A stretch of 64,000 nucleotides of DNA from Longilinea arvoryzae (GTDB lineage: Bacteria; Chloroflexota; Anaerolineae; Anaerolineales; Anaerolineaceae). The number at the start of each line of letters is the position of its first letter. Position 1 is the stretch's first letter. Shown here in pieces: positions 36,513 through 45,426 of this stretch. Both the position numbers and the translations under genes were made by a program. The stretch lies in the NCBI RefSeq assembly GCF_001050235.1, contig NZ_DF967972.1, forward strand, positions 3,376,724-3,440,723. Reading direction: 5' to 3'. The notes under the pieces were generated by a model that saw nothing but the letters and a program-made list of their open reading frames with translations, was not told the origin of the DNA and did not search any database.

Positions 36513-37607
36513 ATGCGTCGTTCGATAATCGTTTTTACTGTAATTGCCGCTTTGAGTATTCTTCTGGCTGCCTGCGCACCCGCAGCCGCCACGACTGCCG
36601 CGCCGACCACGGCGCCAGCCGCCCCCACGACCGCCCCGGTAGAACCTACCCAGGCACCTGAAGCCACCCAGACCACTCAACCCACCGTGGCTGCTGCCAC
36701 CAGCTCCGCCATCGAACTGCCTGCGGTGGATCCTTCGACCCTCAGCGGTGATATCAATACGGCCGGTTCGTCCACGGTCTATCCGTTGGCCGAAGTCCTC
36801 GCCGATAATTTCAAAAAAGACGGCTTTGCGGGCAATATCAACCTGGCCAGTGTCGGCACCGGCGGTGGTTTCGAACGCTTCTGCAAAACCGGCGAAACGG
36901 ACGTATCCAACGCCAGTCGCGCCATCAAGGACACCGAACGAGCAGCCTGCGCCGCGTTGAATCCGGCTCGCACCCCAATTGAATTCCGCATCGGCACCGA
37001 CGCCATCGCAGTTGTGGTCAGCAAAGACAATACCTTCGTGACCAACCTGACCCTCGAGCAATTGGCCGCCATCTTCACCACTTCTGAAAAATGGTCGGAT
37101 GTGGATCCTTCCTGGCCGGCCGAAGCCATCCAGCGCTTCACTCCCGGCACCGACTCGGGCACCTTCGACTTCTTCAATGAATTTGCCATCCAAAAGGGGC
37201 TCAACCTCGCAACGGTGGATGACGCCAAGAAACTGGCCCTGGAAGCCAAGAACCTGCAGACCTCGGAAGATGACAACGTTCTGGTTCAAGGTGTGGAAGG
37301 CAGCCCGTACGCCATCGGCTACTTCGGTTACGCCTACTTCAACGAGCAGTCCGATCGTTTGACCGCCGTGTCCATCAACGCTGTCGCGCCTTCCTTCGAT
37401 ACGGCTGAAAGCGGTGAATATGCCCTCTCCCGACCGCTGTTCATCTACTCGGATGCGAACATCCTGAAGGAAAAACCACAGGTCGCCGGTTACATCAACT
37501 ACTTCCTCACCAACGTCGACGATGTTATCACCGAGGTGGGTTACTTCCCCGCCAGCGTGGATGCTCTCAACGCAGCCAAACAGGCCTGGCTGGACGCGGT
37601 GAAATAA
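36513..37607 (+). CDS. pstS: Phosphate-binding lipoprotein PstS
   Basis: 364 residues. Signal peptide with lipobox LAAC near residue 23, then a Thr/Pro/Ala-rich linker (about 25-65) that would span from membrane to binding domain. The phosphate-binding domain shows AGSSTVYPL, GTGGGFERFC, DVSNASRAI and GTDSGTFDFF, whose Ser/Thr/Gly residues hold phosphate. It delivers phosphate to PstCA. CAGGAG lies eight bases before the ATG at 36513; an earlier ATG at 36504 overlaps that site. Confidence 0.95.
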   Translation: MRRSIIVFTVIAALSILLAACAPAAATTAAPTTAPAAPTTAPVEPTQAPEATQTTQPTVAAATSSAIELPAVDPSTLSGDINTAGSSTVYPLAEVLADNFKKDGFAGNINLASVGTGGGFERFCKTGETDVSNASRAIKDTERAACAALNPARTPIEFRIGTDAIAVVVSKDNTFVTNLTLEQLAAIFTTSEKWSDVDPSWPAEAIQRFTPGTDSGTFDFFNEFAIQKGLNLATVDDAKKLALEAKNLQTSEDDNVLVQGVEGSPYAIGYFGYAYFNEQSDRLTAVSINAVAPSFDTAESGEYALSRPLFIYSDANILKEKPQVAGYINYFLTNVDDVITEVGYFPASVDALNAAKQAWLDAVK

Positions 37608-37634
37608 ACCGGTCCAATCAATAACGAAATTCGA

Positions 37635-37672
37635 AAGGCTGGCCTTCAAGGGCTCACTTGAGGACCAGCCTT
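37635..37672 (+). promoter_or_regulatory. Hairpin between pstS and pstC
   Basis: A 16-pair stem with one mismatch and one G-U (37635-37650 with 37657-37672), loop GGCTCA, without a following T-tract. Such intercistronic hairpins can protect the upstream pstS message or reduce readthrough, giving more PstS than permease. Confidence 0.55.
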
Positions 37673-37706
37673 CACCCTGCAAATGAAACCTGACAAAGGA
37701 TTGTTA

Positions 37707-38663
37707 ATGACCAGTATGGAATTGTCACGCAGCCTGGCCCAGGATACCCCCGCGATCAATCTGGCACGGCTGAAACAACGGCCCAGGGTGGGTGAGATTC
37801 TGATTCATCTTTTTCTCTTTCTGTGCGGCGCCATCTCCATTCTGACCACACTGGGAATTGTTTACGAGCTTGGAAAGGAATCCCTGCTTTTTTTCAACAG
37901 CCCGGACGTGAGACTCCTTGACTTTTTCACCTCCACAACCTGGCAGCCCTCCATTGGCAAATTTGGCGTTCTCCCGCTGATCAATTCCACATTGATGACA
38001 ACGATCTTCGCCATGTTGATTGCCATTCCGCTTGGATTGGCGGCGGCCATCTATTTGAGCGAATACGCATCCCAAAAAGCGCGCGCCATTCTCAAACCCA
38101 TCCTCGAAATTCTGGCCGGTGTGCCCACCGTGGTCTACGGTTATTTTGCCCTGAATTTTATGACGCCCTTGCTGCGCGGCCTGTTCGGCGAAAATAATGT
38201 CCAGATCTACAATATGCTTTCGGCTGGATTGGTGATGGGGATCATGATCTTACCCCTGATCAGTTCGATGAGTGAGGATGCGCTCAGCGCGGTTCCACGC
38301 TCGCTGCGCGATGCTGCTTATGGCCTGGGTGCGACTCGTTTCGAAACCGCGATCCGGATCGTCATGCCAGCCGCGCTGTCCGGCATCATCGCTGCGGTCA
38401 TCATTGGCGTTTCCCGCGCCATCGGTGAAACCATGATCGTGGCCATCGCGGCCGGTTCGGGCCCGGCTTTCACCTTCAACCCGCTCAAAGGCGCCGAGAC
38501 CATGACCGGCTACATTGCGCGCATCAGCGGCGGCGACCTGGCCTACGACACGCCCGATTACAACAGCATCTTTGCCATTGGTTTGCTGCTGTTTATGGTT
38601 ACGCTGATTCTGAACATCGTCAGCCGGCGCCTGGTGGCGAAATATCGAGAGGTATACGAATGA
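37707..38663 (+). CDS. pstC: Phosphate ABC transporter permease PstC
   Basis: 318 residues, six membrane helices, with the binding-protein-dependent transport signature in DAAYGLGATRFETAIRIVMPAA split around the EAA loop that docks PstB. I chose the ATG at 37707 with AAAGGA eight bases upstream over one at 37683. It overlaps pstA by four bases. Confidence 0.95.
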   Translation: MTSMELSRSLAQDTPAINLARLKQRPRVGEILIHLFLFLCGAISILTTLGIVYELGKESLLFFNSPDVRLLDFFTSTTWQPSIGKFGVLPLINSTLMTTIFAMLIAIPLGLAAAIYLSEYASQKARAILKPILEILAGVPTVVYGYFALNFMTPLLRGLFGENNVQIYNMLSAGLVMGIMILPLISSMSEDALSAVPRSLRDAAYGLGATRFETAIRIVMPAALSGIIAAVIIGVSRAIGETMIVAIAAGSGPAFTFNPLKGAETMTGYIARISGGDLAYDTPDYNSIFAIGLLLFMVTLILNIVSRRLVAKYREVYE

Positions 38664-39904
38664 ACCATGATTTCTTTATCGAACCTTCTCACAGCCGCCG
38701 GAGTTCCGGACTGGCAAAACGCCATCGCACGGGTAAGGTCTGGCAGGGTATTTTCTTCAGCGCAACCGTCATCGGTCTGATTGCCCTGATTGCACTCCTG
38801 CTGACTGTGCTGGACAAGAGTTTCAGCTATGTGGTCATCGAATATAAGAAGGATCCCGCCACCCTGGCCAGCAAACCGCTGGCGGAATTGACCAATTCCG
38901 ACCTGGCCAACCTGTTGGAAGCCAACCTGAGCAAGAACCGCTTTCGAACACTCGACCGCGCCCAAACAATCACCGAGCGCAACCACGCCGACCTGCTCAA
39001 CCTGGTCTACGAGAACGTCGTCCAGCCGCGCGCGCTGGACAGTTTTTCCATCACCCAGTGGTTGATGCACAGCGATCAAATCCGGGCCGAGGTGACTCAA
39101 AAATATCCCAAAGGGCATCTGGAATTTCGCGCCTGGTTCAGCGGCAGTTTTCTGATCGACCCGCTCTCCGGCGATCCCCTGTTGACCGGCGTGCGCGCCG
39201 CCCTGCTGGGCTCGCTGTATCTGATCCTGATCACGGTCCTGGTTGCGTTCCCCATCGGGGTGGGTTCGGCCATTTATCTCGAAGAGTATGCGGATTCGAA
39301 AAAATGGTACAACCGCATCATCCAGACCAATATCGACAATCTGGCCGGCGTACCCTCCATTGTGTACGGCATCCTCGGGCTGGCCATCTTCGTGCGCGGG
39401 CTTGCGCCGCTCACCAGCGGCGCGGTTTTTGGCTCATCGGACAGCAACGGGCGAACCATCTTATCCGCCGGGTTGACCATGGCGCTGCTGATCCTGCCGG
39501 TGATCATCATCAATGCTCAGGAAGCCATCCGGGCGGTGCCTGTTTCGCTGCGCCAGGCCAGCTACGGACTGGGGGCGACTCGCTGGCAAACCATCTGGAA
39601 TCACGTCCTGCCCGCTGCGCTGCCGGGAATCCTGACCGGTACCATACTGGCCATTTCGCGGGCCATGGGTGAGACGGCTCCGTTGATCATTGTAGGCGCA
39701 GCAGCCTTCATCACCAGCGACCCAACCGGTCCGTTCTCGAAATTTACCGCTTTGCCAATTCAGATTTATAATTGGACCACACGGCCACAGGAGGTTTACC
39801 GCAATGTTGCGGCGGCGGCCATCCTGGTGCTGATGATTTCGCTCTTATCCCTGAATGCGGCAGCCATCTTGCTCCGCAATCGATTTAGCAGGCGGTTGGC
39901 ATGA
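38660..39904 (+). CDS. pstA: Phosphate ABC transporter permease PstA, with long insertion
   Basis: 414 residues, over 100 longer than a usual PstA. After the first helix (about 28-50) an extra segment of roughly 120 residues (KDPATLAS to [10 protein letters not shown]) precedes the permease core, whose EAA loop is seen in [22 protein letters not shown]. The insertion is helical and charged and should lie outside the membrane on the PstS side. ATGA overlaps join it to pstC and pstB. Confidence 0.93.
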   Translation: MNHDFFIEPSHSRRSSGLAKRHRTGKVWQGIFFSATVIGLIALIALLLTVLDKSFSYVVIEYKKDPATLASKPLAELTNSDLANLLEANLSKNRFRTLDRAQTITERNHADLLNLVYENVVQPRALDSFSITQWLMHSDQIRAEVTQKYPKGHLEFRAWFSGSFLIDPLSGDPLLTGVRAALLGSLYLILITVLVAFPIGVGSAIYLEEYADSKKWYNRIIQTNIDNLAGVPSIVYGILGLAIFVRGLAPLTSGAVFGSSDSNGRTILSAGLTMALLILPVIIINAQEAIRAVPVSLRQASYGLGATRWQTIWNHVLPAALPGILTGTILAISRAMGETAPLIIVGAAAFITSDPTGPFSKFTALPIQIYNWTTRPQEVYRNVAAAAILVLMISLLSLNAAAILLRNRFSRRLA

Positions 39905-40689
39905 CCTCACAAACTCCGAACAATTCCGAAGTCATCATCCACGTTCAGGATCTATCGATCTATTACAGCGCCTTTCGCGCGGTCAAGAATGTCAACCTCG
40001 AAATTCTGCGCAATAAAATCACCGCCATCATCGGGCCTTCCGGATGCGGCAAAAGCACCGTCCTGCGCTCATTCAACCGCATGAATGATTTTGTCCAGGG
40101 CGCGCACATCGAGGGCAAAATTCTTTTCCACGGCCAGGATATCTATGACCCGGCGATCGATCCCGTGCAGGTGCGCCAGATGATCGGCATGGTTTTTCAG
40201 AGGCCCAATCCATTCCCCAAGAGCATTTACGAAAACATTGCCTGGGGAGCGCGCATCAACGGTTATAAAGGCAACATGGACGATCTGGTGGAAAACACGC
40301 TGCAATCAGCCGCGCTGTGGGATGAGGTCAAAAACGATCTCAAGAAAAGCGCACTGGCGCTCTCCGGCGGCCAGCAGCAGCGCCTGTGCATCGCCCGCGC
40401 CCTGGCGGTCAAGCCCGAGATCATTCTGATGGATGAACCCTGTTCTGCACTGGACCCGATCGCCACGCTCAAAATCGAGGACCTGATGCGCACGCTCTCC
40501 GAAAAGTACACCATCATCATCGTCACCCACAACATGCAGCAGGCGGGCCGCGCTTCGGATTACACGGCCTTCTTTACCATGGATGATGACCGGGCCGGAT
40601 TGATGGTAGAATATGGAGACACCAGTCAGATTTTCACCCGGCCGCGTGATAAACGGACCGAGGATTACATCACCGGCCGCTTTGGCTGA
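39901..40689 (+). CDS. pstB: Phosphate ABC transporter ATPase PstB
   Basis: 262 residues. Walker [11 protein letters not shown]-loop in [13 protein letters not shown], signature LSGGQQQR and Walker [13 protein letters not shown] are all intact, and the RPNPFPKS stretch is specific for PstB. It energises PstCA. ATG overlaps the pstA stop. Confidence 0.97.
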   Translation: MTSQTPNNSEVIIHVQDLSIYYSAFRAVKNVNLEILRNKITAIIGPSGCGKSTVLRSFNRMNDFVQGAHIEGKILFHGQDIYDPAIDPVQVRQMIGMVFQRPNPFPKSIYENIAWGARINGYKGNMDDLVENTLQSAALWDEVKNDLKKSALALSGGQQQRLCIARALAVKPEIILMDEPCSALDPIATLKIEDLMRTLSEKYTIIIVTHNMQQAGRASDYTAFFTMDDDRAGLMVEYGDTSQIFTRPRDKRTEDYITGRFG

Positions 40690-40712
40690 GGCAGGCAGCA
40701 GAGAGGTATTTT

Positions 40713-41396
40713 ATGCCCCGCGATACCCTAACGCGTCAAATTCAGCATCTTCTGGATGAAGTATTGCTGCTGGGCAGCATGGTGGAACAGGCCATGTTGA
40801 GCGCAGTGGACACTTTATGCCTGCGCGATGAAAAAGCTGCCGTCCACATCTACGACAACGATCAGCAAATCAATGACAAGCGCTTCGCCATCGAAAACGC
40901 CGTCCTCATCCTGATCGCCACCCAACAGCCCCTGGCGCATGATCTGCGCCTGCTGGCGGCCATCCTGGAGATCATCACCGAAATCGAGCGCATGGGCGAT
41001 TACGCCAAAGGCATTGCCAAGATCACCCTTCGTTTGAAGGACGCGGATATCAACATTCCCGCGCGCGACCTGAAACGAATGGCCAACCTGGCTGTGGGTA
41101 TGCTCCACCGCTCATTGAGCGCCTTCGTCAATGAAGATTCCAACCAGGCTTCAGCCATCCCGGCCGAAGATGAGGCGGTCGACACCCTTTACGACCAGAT
41201 CTACCACAACCTGGTCGAATCGATGATCGCCAATCCAGCCACCATCGATCAATACAACCTGTTGATGTGGGTGGCGCACAACCTGGAACGCATGGCCGAT
41301 CGCGTCACCAATATCTGCGAGCGCACGGTATTCATTACCACCGGCGACCTGTTGGAATTCGAAACTTCAGACGACGAGGAAAGCGACGCAGAATAA
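40713..41396 (+). CDS. phoU: Phosphate signalling protein PhoU
   Basis: 227 residues, two three-helix bundle repeats with the metal-binding ExxxD-type motifs (EIERMGDYAKG and NLERMADRVTN). PhoU links PstSCAB to PhoR and lowers Pho signalling when phosphate is ample. AGAGG precedes the ATG; the gene lies 23 bases after pstB and closes the operon. Confidence 0.95.
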   Translation: MPRDTLTRQIQHLLDEVLLLGSMVEQAMLSAVDTLCLRDEKAAVHIYDNDQQINDKRFAIENAVLILIATQQPLAHDLRLLAAILEIITEIERMGDYAKGIAKITLRLKDADINIPARDLKRMANLAVGMLHRSLSAFVNEDSNQASAIPAEDEAVDTLYDQIYHNLVESMIANPATIDQYNLLMWVAHNLERMADRVTNICERTVFITTGDLLEFETSDDEESDAE

Positions 41397-41419
41397 TTCT
41401 GGCCTGATCGAACACTCGC

Positions 41420-41445
41420 GGCCTGCCGGATCGGCAGGTCGTTTC
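41420..41445 (+). terminator. Possible terminator after phoU
   Basis: CCTGCCG-GAT-CGGCAGG stem (41422-41438), followed by TCGTTTCTATT, a modest T-rich run. Weak by itself. Confidence 0.5.
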
Positions 41446-41494
41446 TATTCCGGGTTCAGAATGATGAGCAAATTTATACAGATTGATTTTCAAG

Positions 41495-41503
41495 TGCTAT
41501 AAT
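41495..41503 (+). promoter_or_regulatory. Extended -10 before the kinase-CHAD-HD unit
   Basis: TGCTATAAT, a consensus extended -10, 37 bases before the first kinase-like ATG. It suggests that the four genes from 41541 to 44651 form their own transcription unit. Confidence 0.55.
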
Positions 41504-41540
41504 CAAGACAACTTTTCCAACAATTCATGGGGTCTTGACC

Positions 41541-42281
41541 ATGTTACTTCCGAATCGCTACAAAGGGAAATTGATCGTCGTCGAAGGCATCGACGGCAGC
41601 GGTAAATCCACCCAGATTGATTTACTGAACAAATGGCTGCAGAACCAGGGCAAGTTGGTCTATTTTAGCGAATGGAACTCTTCCGATTTGGTGAAAAGCA
41701 CAACCAAACTGGGCAAATCGGAGAAGATGTTCACCCCCACCACATTCAGCCTGCTTCAAGCCACCGATTTTTCTGACCGTTGGGAAAATCACATCCTGCC
41801 CATGCTCAAGGCAGGCGTCATCGTGCTGGCCGATCGTTACGCCTTCACCGCATTTGCGCGCGATGTGGCGCGCGGTGTGGACCGCGAATGGGTACGCAAT
41901 CTGTATTCCTTTGCGCCCATGCCGGATCTGGCCCTGTATTTTCGCGTCCCGGTCGATATTGCCGTGGAACGTATCCTGACCGGGCGCTCGAACCTGAAAT
42001 ATTACGAAGCCGGCATGGACCTGGGTCTCTCGGATAACAAAGTAACCAGCTTCCGGCTTTTCCAACAGCGCATCATCAGTGAATATGATTCGATGGTGGA
42101 CGAGTTTGGGTTGACCGTGATCGACGGCGCGCTGCCCGTACAAAAACAGCAAAAATATGTACGCCAGATCGTCAAGAAAGTCCTGCAGGGTTGGGAAGGG
42201 CTCAATCAGCCTATGATCGTTCCCCGCCGGCGCCGGAAGCCGGCCCCGGTCGCAGTCGAAAAAGAGGAGGCAGCTCAATGA
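41541..42281 (+). CDS. Thymidylate-kinase-fold P-loop protein, copy 1
   Basis: 246 residues. The P-loop EGIDGSGKST is intact, followed by a TMK-like helix ATDFSDRWENHILPMLKAG and the DRY motif. The usual AYQ segment of dTMP kinases, whose Gln/Tyr help hold thymidylate, is replaced by FARDVARG, and the LID region has RSNLKYYEAGMDLGLS instead of the typical DRFE-type end. It is therefore a nucleotide kinase relative whose acceptor may not be dTMP. PPK2 polyphosphate kinases share the same fold, and the flanking genes (Pho regulon, CHAD, Ppx-like HD) suggest polyphosphate. The stop overlaps the start of copy 2 by four bases. An in-frame TTG at 41535 is an alternative start. Confidence 0.75.
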   Translation: MLLPNRYKGKLIVVEGIDGSGKSTQIDLLNKWLQNQGKLVYFSEWNSSDLVKSTTKLGKSEKMFTPTTFSLLQATDFSDRWENHILPMLKAGVIVLADRYAFTAFARDVARGVDREWVRNLYSFAPMPDLALYFRVPVDIAVERILTGRSNLKYYEAGMDLGLSDNKVTSFRLFQQRIISEYDSMVDEFGLTVIDGALPVQKQQKYVRQIVKKVLQGWEGLNQPMIVPRRRRKPAPVAVEKEEAAQ

Positions 42282-42973
42282 GTCCCCAGGAATATTACGG
42301 CGCCGGCTTCCCTTATCGACCTGCCACAGAACTGCTGGGAAAATTGATCGTCCTGGAAGGTTCAGATGGCGTCGGCCGTTCGACCCAGATCAATATGCTG
42401 CGCACCTGGCTCGAAGCCGATGGGTACGCGGTTTCCGATACCGGATTACGCCGTTCGAATCTGACCCAACCCGGCCTGGATGCCGCCAAGCTCGGACATA
42501 CCCTGGGCCGGCAGACGATGAGCCTGTTTTACGCCACCGATTTTTCCGACCGCCTGGAAAACCAGATCATCCCGGCGCTGAAAGCCGGTTTCCACGTCCT
42601 TTCGGACCGGTATTTCTACTCGATCATCGCCCGCGATATCGTCCGCGGCGCGGATCCGGTCTGGGCGCGCAAAATCTATGATGTCGCGCTGAAACCGGAT
42701 ATCGTCTTCTATCTGCGTGCGGATGTCCCCGCCCTGGTCAAACGCATGATACACGGCCGCGGTTTCGATTTCTGGGAATCGGGCATGGATATGCATTTTG
42801 CAGGCGATCTCTATGACAGCTTTTGCATCTACCAGTCCCGCCTGATCGAACAATTCGATCAAATGGCGAAAGAGTACGGCTTCATCACCATTGATGCCAC
42901 CCGCCCGATCCCGGTTGTTTTCGAGAACCTCAAGCGAGAAATCAAGCCGTTGCTCGAGGAAGAATCATACTGA
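42278..42973 (+). CDS. Thymidylate-kinase-fold protein, copy 2, with altered P-loop
   Basis: 231 residues, clearly paralogous to copy 1 along its length (YATDFSDRLENQIIPALKAG, SDRYFYS, GMDMHFAGDLYDSF). The P-loop reads EGSDGVGRST: the invariant Lys is Arg, which normally cripples ATP hydrolysis or phosphoryl transfer. All else is full length without frameshift, so it is not a pseudogene by appearance; it may be a regulatory or structural partner of copy 1 in a heterodimer. AGAGGAGG precedes the ATG at 42278, which overlaps the stop of copy 1. Confidence 0.75.
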   Translation: MSPQEYYGAGFPYRPATELLGKLIVLEGSDGVGRSTQINMLRTWLEADGYAVSDTGLRRSNLTQPGLDAAKLGHTLGRQTMSLFYATDFSDRLENQIIPALKAGFHVLSDRYFYSIIARDIVRGADPVWARKIYDVALKPDIVFYLRADVPALVKRMIHGRGFDFWESGMDMHFAGDLYDSFCIYQSRLIEQFDQMAKEYGFITIDATRPIPVVFENLKREIKPLLEEESY

Positions 42974-43010
42974 CGGATCAGCATTCCTGTTCGGCATGGA
43001 GAATCTGAGG

Positions 43011-44021
43011 ATGAAAACCAGGACCGATGCCAGCATTCTGGATTTTGGTGCGGATAATCTCCTCAGAAACCTGGGCGCGCTGCAGCAGGAATATGAAGGG
43101 GTCCGGCAAGGGAAAGATATCGAAACCATTCACCGCATGCGCGTGGCTTCACGTCGCCTGCGAACCGGCATTCCGCTCTTTGGTCCCGGGCTTGCGCCCA
43201 AGAAATTCGAAGGCTGGAACCAAAACGTCCGTGAGTTGACGAAGGCGTTGGGGGCAGCCCGGGATTGCGATGTGCAGATCGATCATCTACAACAGTTCTA
43301 CCTTCAGCTACCCATCGGTCCGGCTCGACCTGGCGTGCGTCGCTTGCTGCTGCGGTTGCGCCAGCGCCGCCAGAAGCTTCAACGGGCAGTCGAAAAGGCG
43401 CTGGCCGATCTGGTGAAGAGCGATGTCTTGATGGAAATGCAACGCAAGCTGAATCCCATCCTGAAGGGCATCGAAAATCTGCCCCGCTCGGCGCCACTTT
43501 ACGCTTTGGCCTGTACAGCGGTGCGAGAGAAGCTCGAACAGTTTTTGTATTACGAACCCTTCATCCAGGATCCGGAAGATAAAGATGACCTGCATGCCAT
43601 GCGCATCGCCGCCAAACACCTGCGCTACACGCTGGAAATCTTCAGCCCGCTGTATGCAGACGAATTGAAGTTGTTTCTCAAAGCCCTGCGCCAGACACAG
43701 GAACTGCTGGGCGAGATCCATGACTGCGATGTGTGGATGATCTACCTGCCGGAATTCAAGGAACGCGAACGGATACGTACGCTGCGATATTACGGCAGCG
43801 AAGGTCCATTTCGGCGCCTGGTGCCCGGCCTGGATGCTTACTTCGCCGACCGCACGACCACCCGCGACCGTCTCTATGTCGAGTTCCTCGAAAAATGGCA
43901 GAGTTGGCGCCAGGAAGGATTATGGGATCAATTGATCAATCAAGTGTCCACGACCTATCTTCCTGCCGTTCAGGCTCAACTCGAATCGGTTGTGGATGGC
44001 GTCGCTCAAGAAAGTGCGTAA
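43011..44021 (+). CDS. CHAD-domain protein (polyphosphate-binding type)
   Basis: 336 residues, entirely helical. The two CHAD half-repeats are seen: HRMRVASRRLRTGI near the N-terminus with LGAARDCDVQID, and MRIAAKHLRYTLEIF with LLGEIHDCDVWM later. The conserved His, Arg and Lys line a basic pore that in studied CHAD proteins binds polyphosphate and targets granules. The ATG at 43011 with GGAG nine bases upstream is chosen; one at 42996 is in frame. It is located between the kinase pair and the HD gene. Confidence 0.9.
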   Translation: MKTRTDASILDFGADNLLRNLGALQQEYEGVRQGKDIETIHRMRVASRRLRTGIPLFGPGLAPKKFEGWNQNVRELTKALGAARDCDVQIDHLQQFYLQLPIGPARPGVRRLLLRLRQRRQKLQRAVEKALADLVKSDVLMEMQRKLNPILKGIENLPRSAPLYALACTAVREKLEQFLYYEPFIQDPEDKDDLHAMRIAAKHLRYTLEIFSPLYADELKLFLKALRQTQELLGEIHDCDVWMIYLPEFKERERIRTLRYYGSEGPFRRLVPGLDAYFADRTTTRDRLYVEFLEKWQSWRQEGLWDQLINQVSTTYLPAVQAQLESVVDGVAQESA

Positions 44022-44030
44022 GGTCGTCTT

Positions 44031-44651
44031 ATGAAATTCGCTGCGAAGATGTCCCCGGAACAGGAAAATGCCCTGCAGGCCTGCCTGCAACTTGCCCAAA
44101 CGCTGGAATATGAGGAAGGGCATACCCATCAGGTCACGCGGTTGGCGCTGCGCCTGTTCGATGAGCTGCAGGCGCTTCACCAACTGGGCGAGACGGAGCG
44201 TTTCTGGCTGCAATGCGCCGGCATCCTGCACGATATCGGTTGGGTGGAAGGTTGGAAAGGCCATCACAAAACGGCCCTCCGGATCATTCAAACCACCCAA
44301 CTGCTGCCCTTCGAAAGCAAGGAGCGCCTGATCATTGGATCCATCGCCCGCTATCACCGCAAGGCGCTGCCCAGCTTGAATCAGGATCATTTTGCCGCGC
44401 TCGAGCCGGATGAACAGGAAAAGGTCAAGACGCTCAGCGCCATCCTGCGTACCGCGGATGGATTGGATGCAGCCCACCAGAGCCGGGTACGGGATCTGAT
44501 GGTGCATGTCAGCAAGAAGAAAATCGTCATTCACTGCGCCATCAAAACCTTGACGGCGATCGAAGAAGAAACAGCGGCCATCGAAAAAAGCGATCTACTG
44601 GGAATCGTTTTTCAAAGAGCTATATCTTTTCGCTGGAAATCGTTGATCTAG
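44031..44651 (+). CDS. Stand-alone HD domain related to the C-terminus of Ppx/GppA
   Basis: 206 residues. HD metal ligands: His in EGHTHQVTRLA, HD in ILHDIGW, His in KGHHKTAL and His in ARYHRKALP. The order and spacing (LHDIGW, GHHK, RYHRK) match the C-terminal HD domain of exopolyphosphatase/guanosine pentaphosphatase, here without the ASKHA catalytic half. It could act on phosphoesters or bind polyphosphate with the CHAD partner. It starts nine bases after the CHAD gene, and its 3' end overlaps the convergent CruF-like gene by 32 bases. Confidence 0.8.
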   Translation: MKFAAKMSPEQENALQACLQLAQTLEYEEGHTHQVTRLALRLFDELQALHQLGETERFWLQCAGILHDIGWVEGWKGHHKTALRIIQTTQLLPFESKERLIIGSIARYHRKALPSLNQDHFAALEPDEQEKVKTLSAILRTADGLDAAHQSRVRDLMVHVSKKKIVIHCAIKTLTAIEEETAAIEKSDLLGIVFQRAISFRWKSLI

Positions 44652-45426
44652 TCTGGGGGTTGGGACTCAACCCGACCCCAATCCAGGGAAGCATGGCAAA
44701 AATGCCGACCATCCCCGGGCCGCCCAGGCCAATGAGAAAATCGGCAGCGATCGTGCTGGCTCCCATGGCCGCGTAGGCGATGACCGGCATGGCGCTGGTC
44801 ATCAAAGGTCGATTCCTTCCGCCCAGCCAACGCTGCAGCAACCCGTACAGTCCCAATGCGGTGAACGTCGTCAGCCACCACCCCCAGAAATTTTGCAGTG
44901 GAATGCCAAAATAGGGTCCCGGTTTTTCCCAGACCCAGTGGCCGGCGGCCACCATCATCGGATCCATGGCCAGATCGCAGGCCGTCATGGCGACTGCGCC
45001 CAACCCCGCGGCGGCCAGGTCCTGCCAGAAGCCGCGCAGACCCCATCGATCGGCCAGATCATTGGCTATGCGAAATGAGAGATAGATCATCATAAACCAG
45101 GCCACCGGAATCAGGAACGGCACCAGATCCAGAAATTTCGGCCCGAGTTTTGCGGTGTAATGGTACGGACCATAAACGGCGCCAGTGGCCACCCCGATGC
45201 TTTCGAAAGCCAATCCGGTGACCGCCACAATGACCAGCGGCCCGATCCCGCGCCGCCATCCCAGGGATCCTCCGGCGTGCAGCACGGCAAATGCAAAGGT
45301 GACCAACGTGGTCAGCGGCGTCAGCAGCGCCGGCGGATGGCCGACGGTTGCCAGAAATCCAATTCCGACCAGATTCAGAGCCACGGACAGGGCCAACAAC
45401 CCGATGGTCGCCTTGCGAAGGGTCAT
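44620..45426 (-). CDS. Carotenoid biosynthesis protein, CruF-like (DUF422)
   Basis: 268 residues, about seven membrane helices. Family motifs: FESIGVATGAVYGPYHYT, FLDLVPFLIPVAWFMMIY and DLAMDPMM. CruF-type proteins hydrate the psi end of acyclic carotenoids at C-1'. No other carotenoid genes are in the window. It follows the PIG-L gene with an ATGA overlap and is the last gene of that operon; no terminator is seen, since its end overlaps the HD gene. Confidence 0.85.
   Translation of the reverse strand: MTLRKATIGLLALSVALNLVGIGFLATVGHPPALLTPLTTLVTFAFAVLHAGGSLGWRRGIGPLVIVAVTGLAFESIGVATGAVYGPYHYTAKLGPKFLDLVPFLIPVAWFMMIYLSFRIANDLADRWGLRGFWQDLAAAGLGAVAMTACDLAMDPMMVAAGHWVWEKPGPYFGIPLQNFWGWWLTTFTALGLYGLLQRWLGGRNRPLMTSAMPVIAYAAMGASTIAADFLIGLGGPGMVGIFAMLPWIGVGLSPNPQTRSTISSEKI

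Noticed and set aside
36453..37682. 409-codon open frame antisense to pstS
   Set aside because: Gly-rich shadow of a well-supported lipoprotein gene in the pst operon.
42278..42973. Second kinase-like gene as a decayed duplicate
   Set aside because: No frameshift or stop, well-formed overlap and ribosome-binding site, and conserved blocks are retained; only the P-loop Lys differs.
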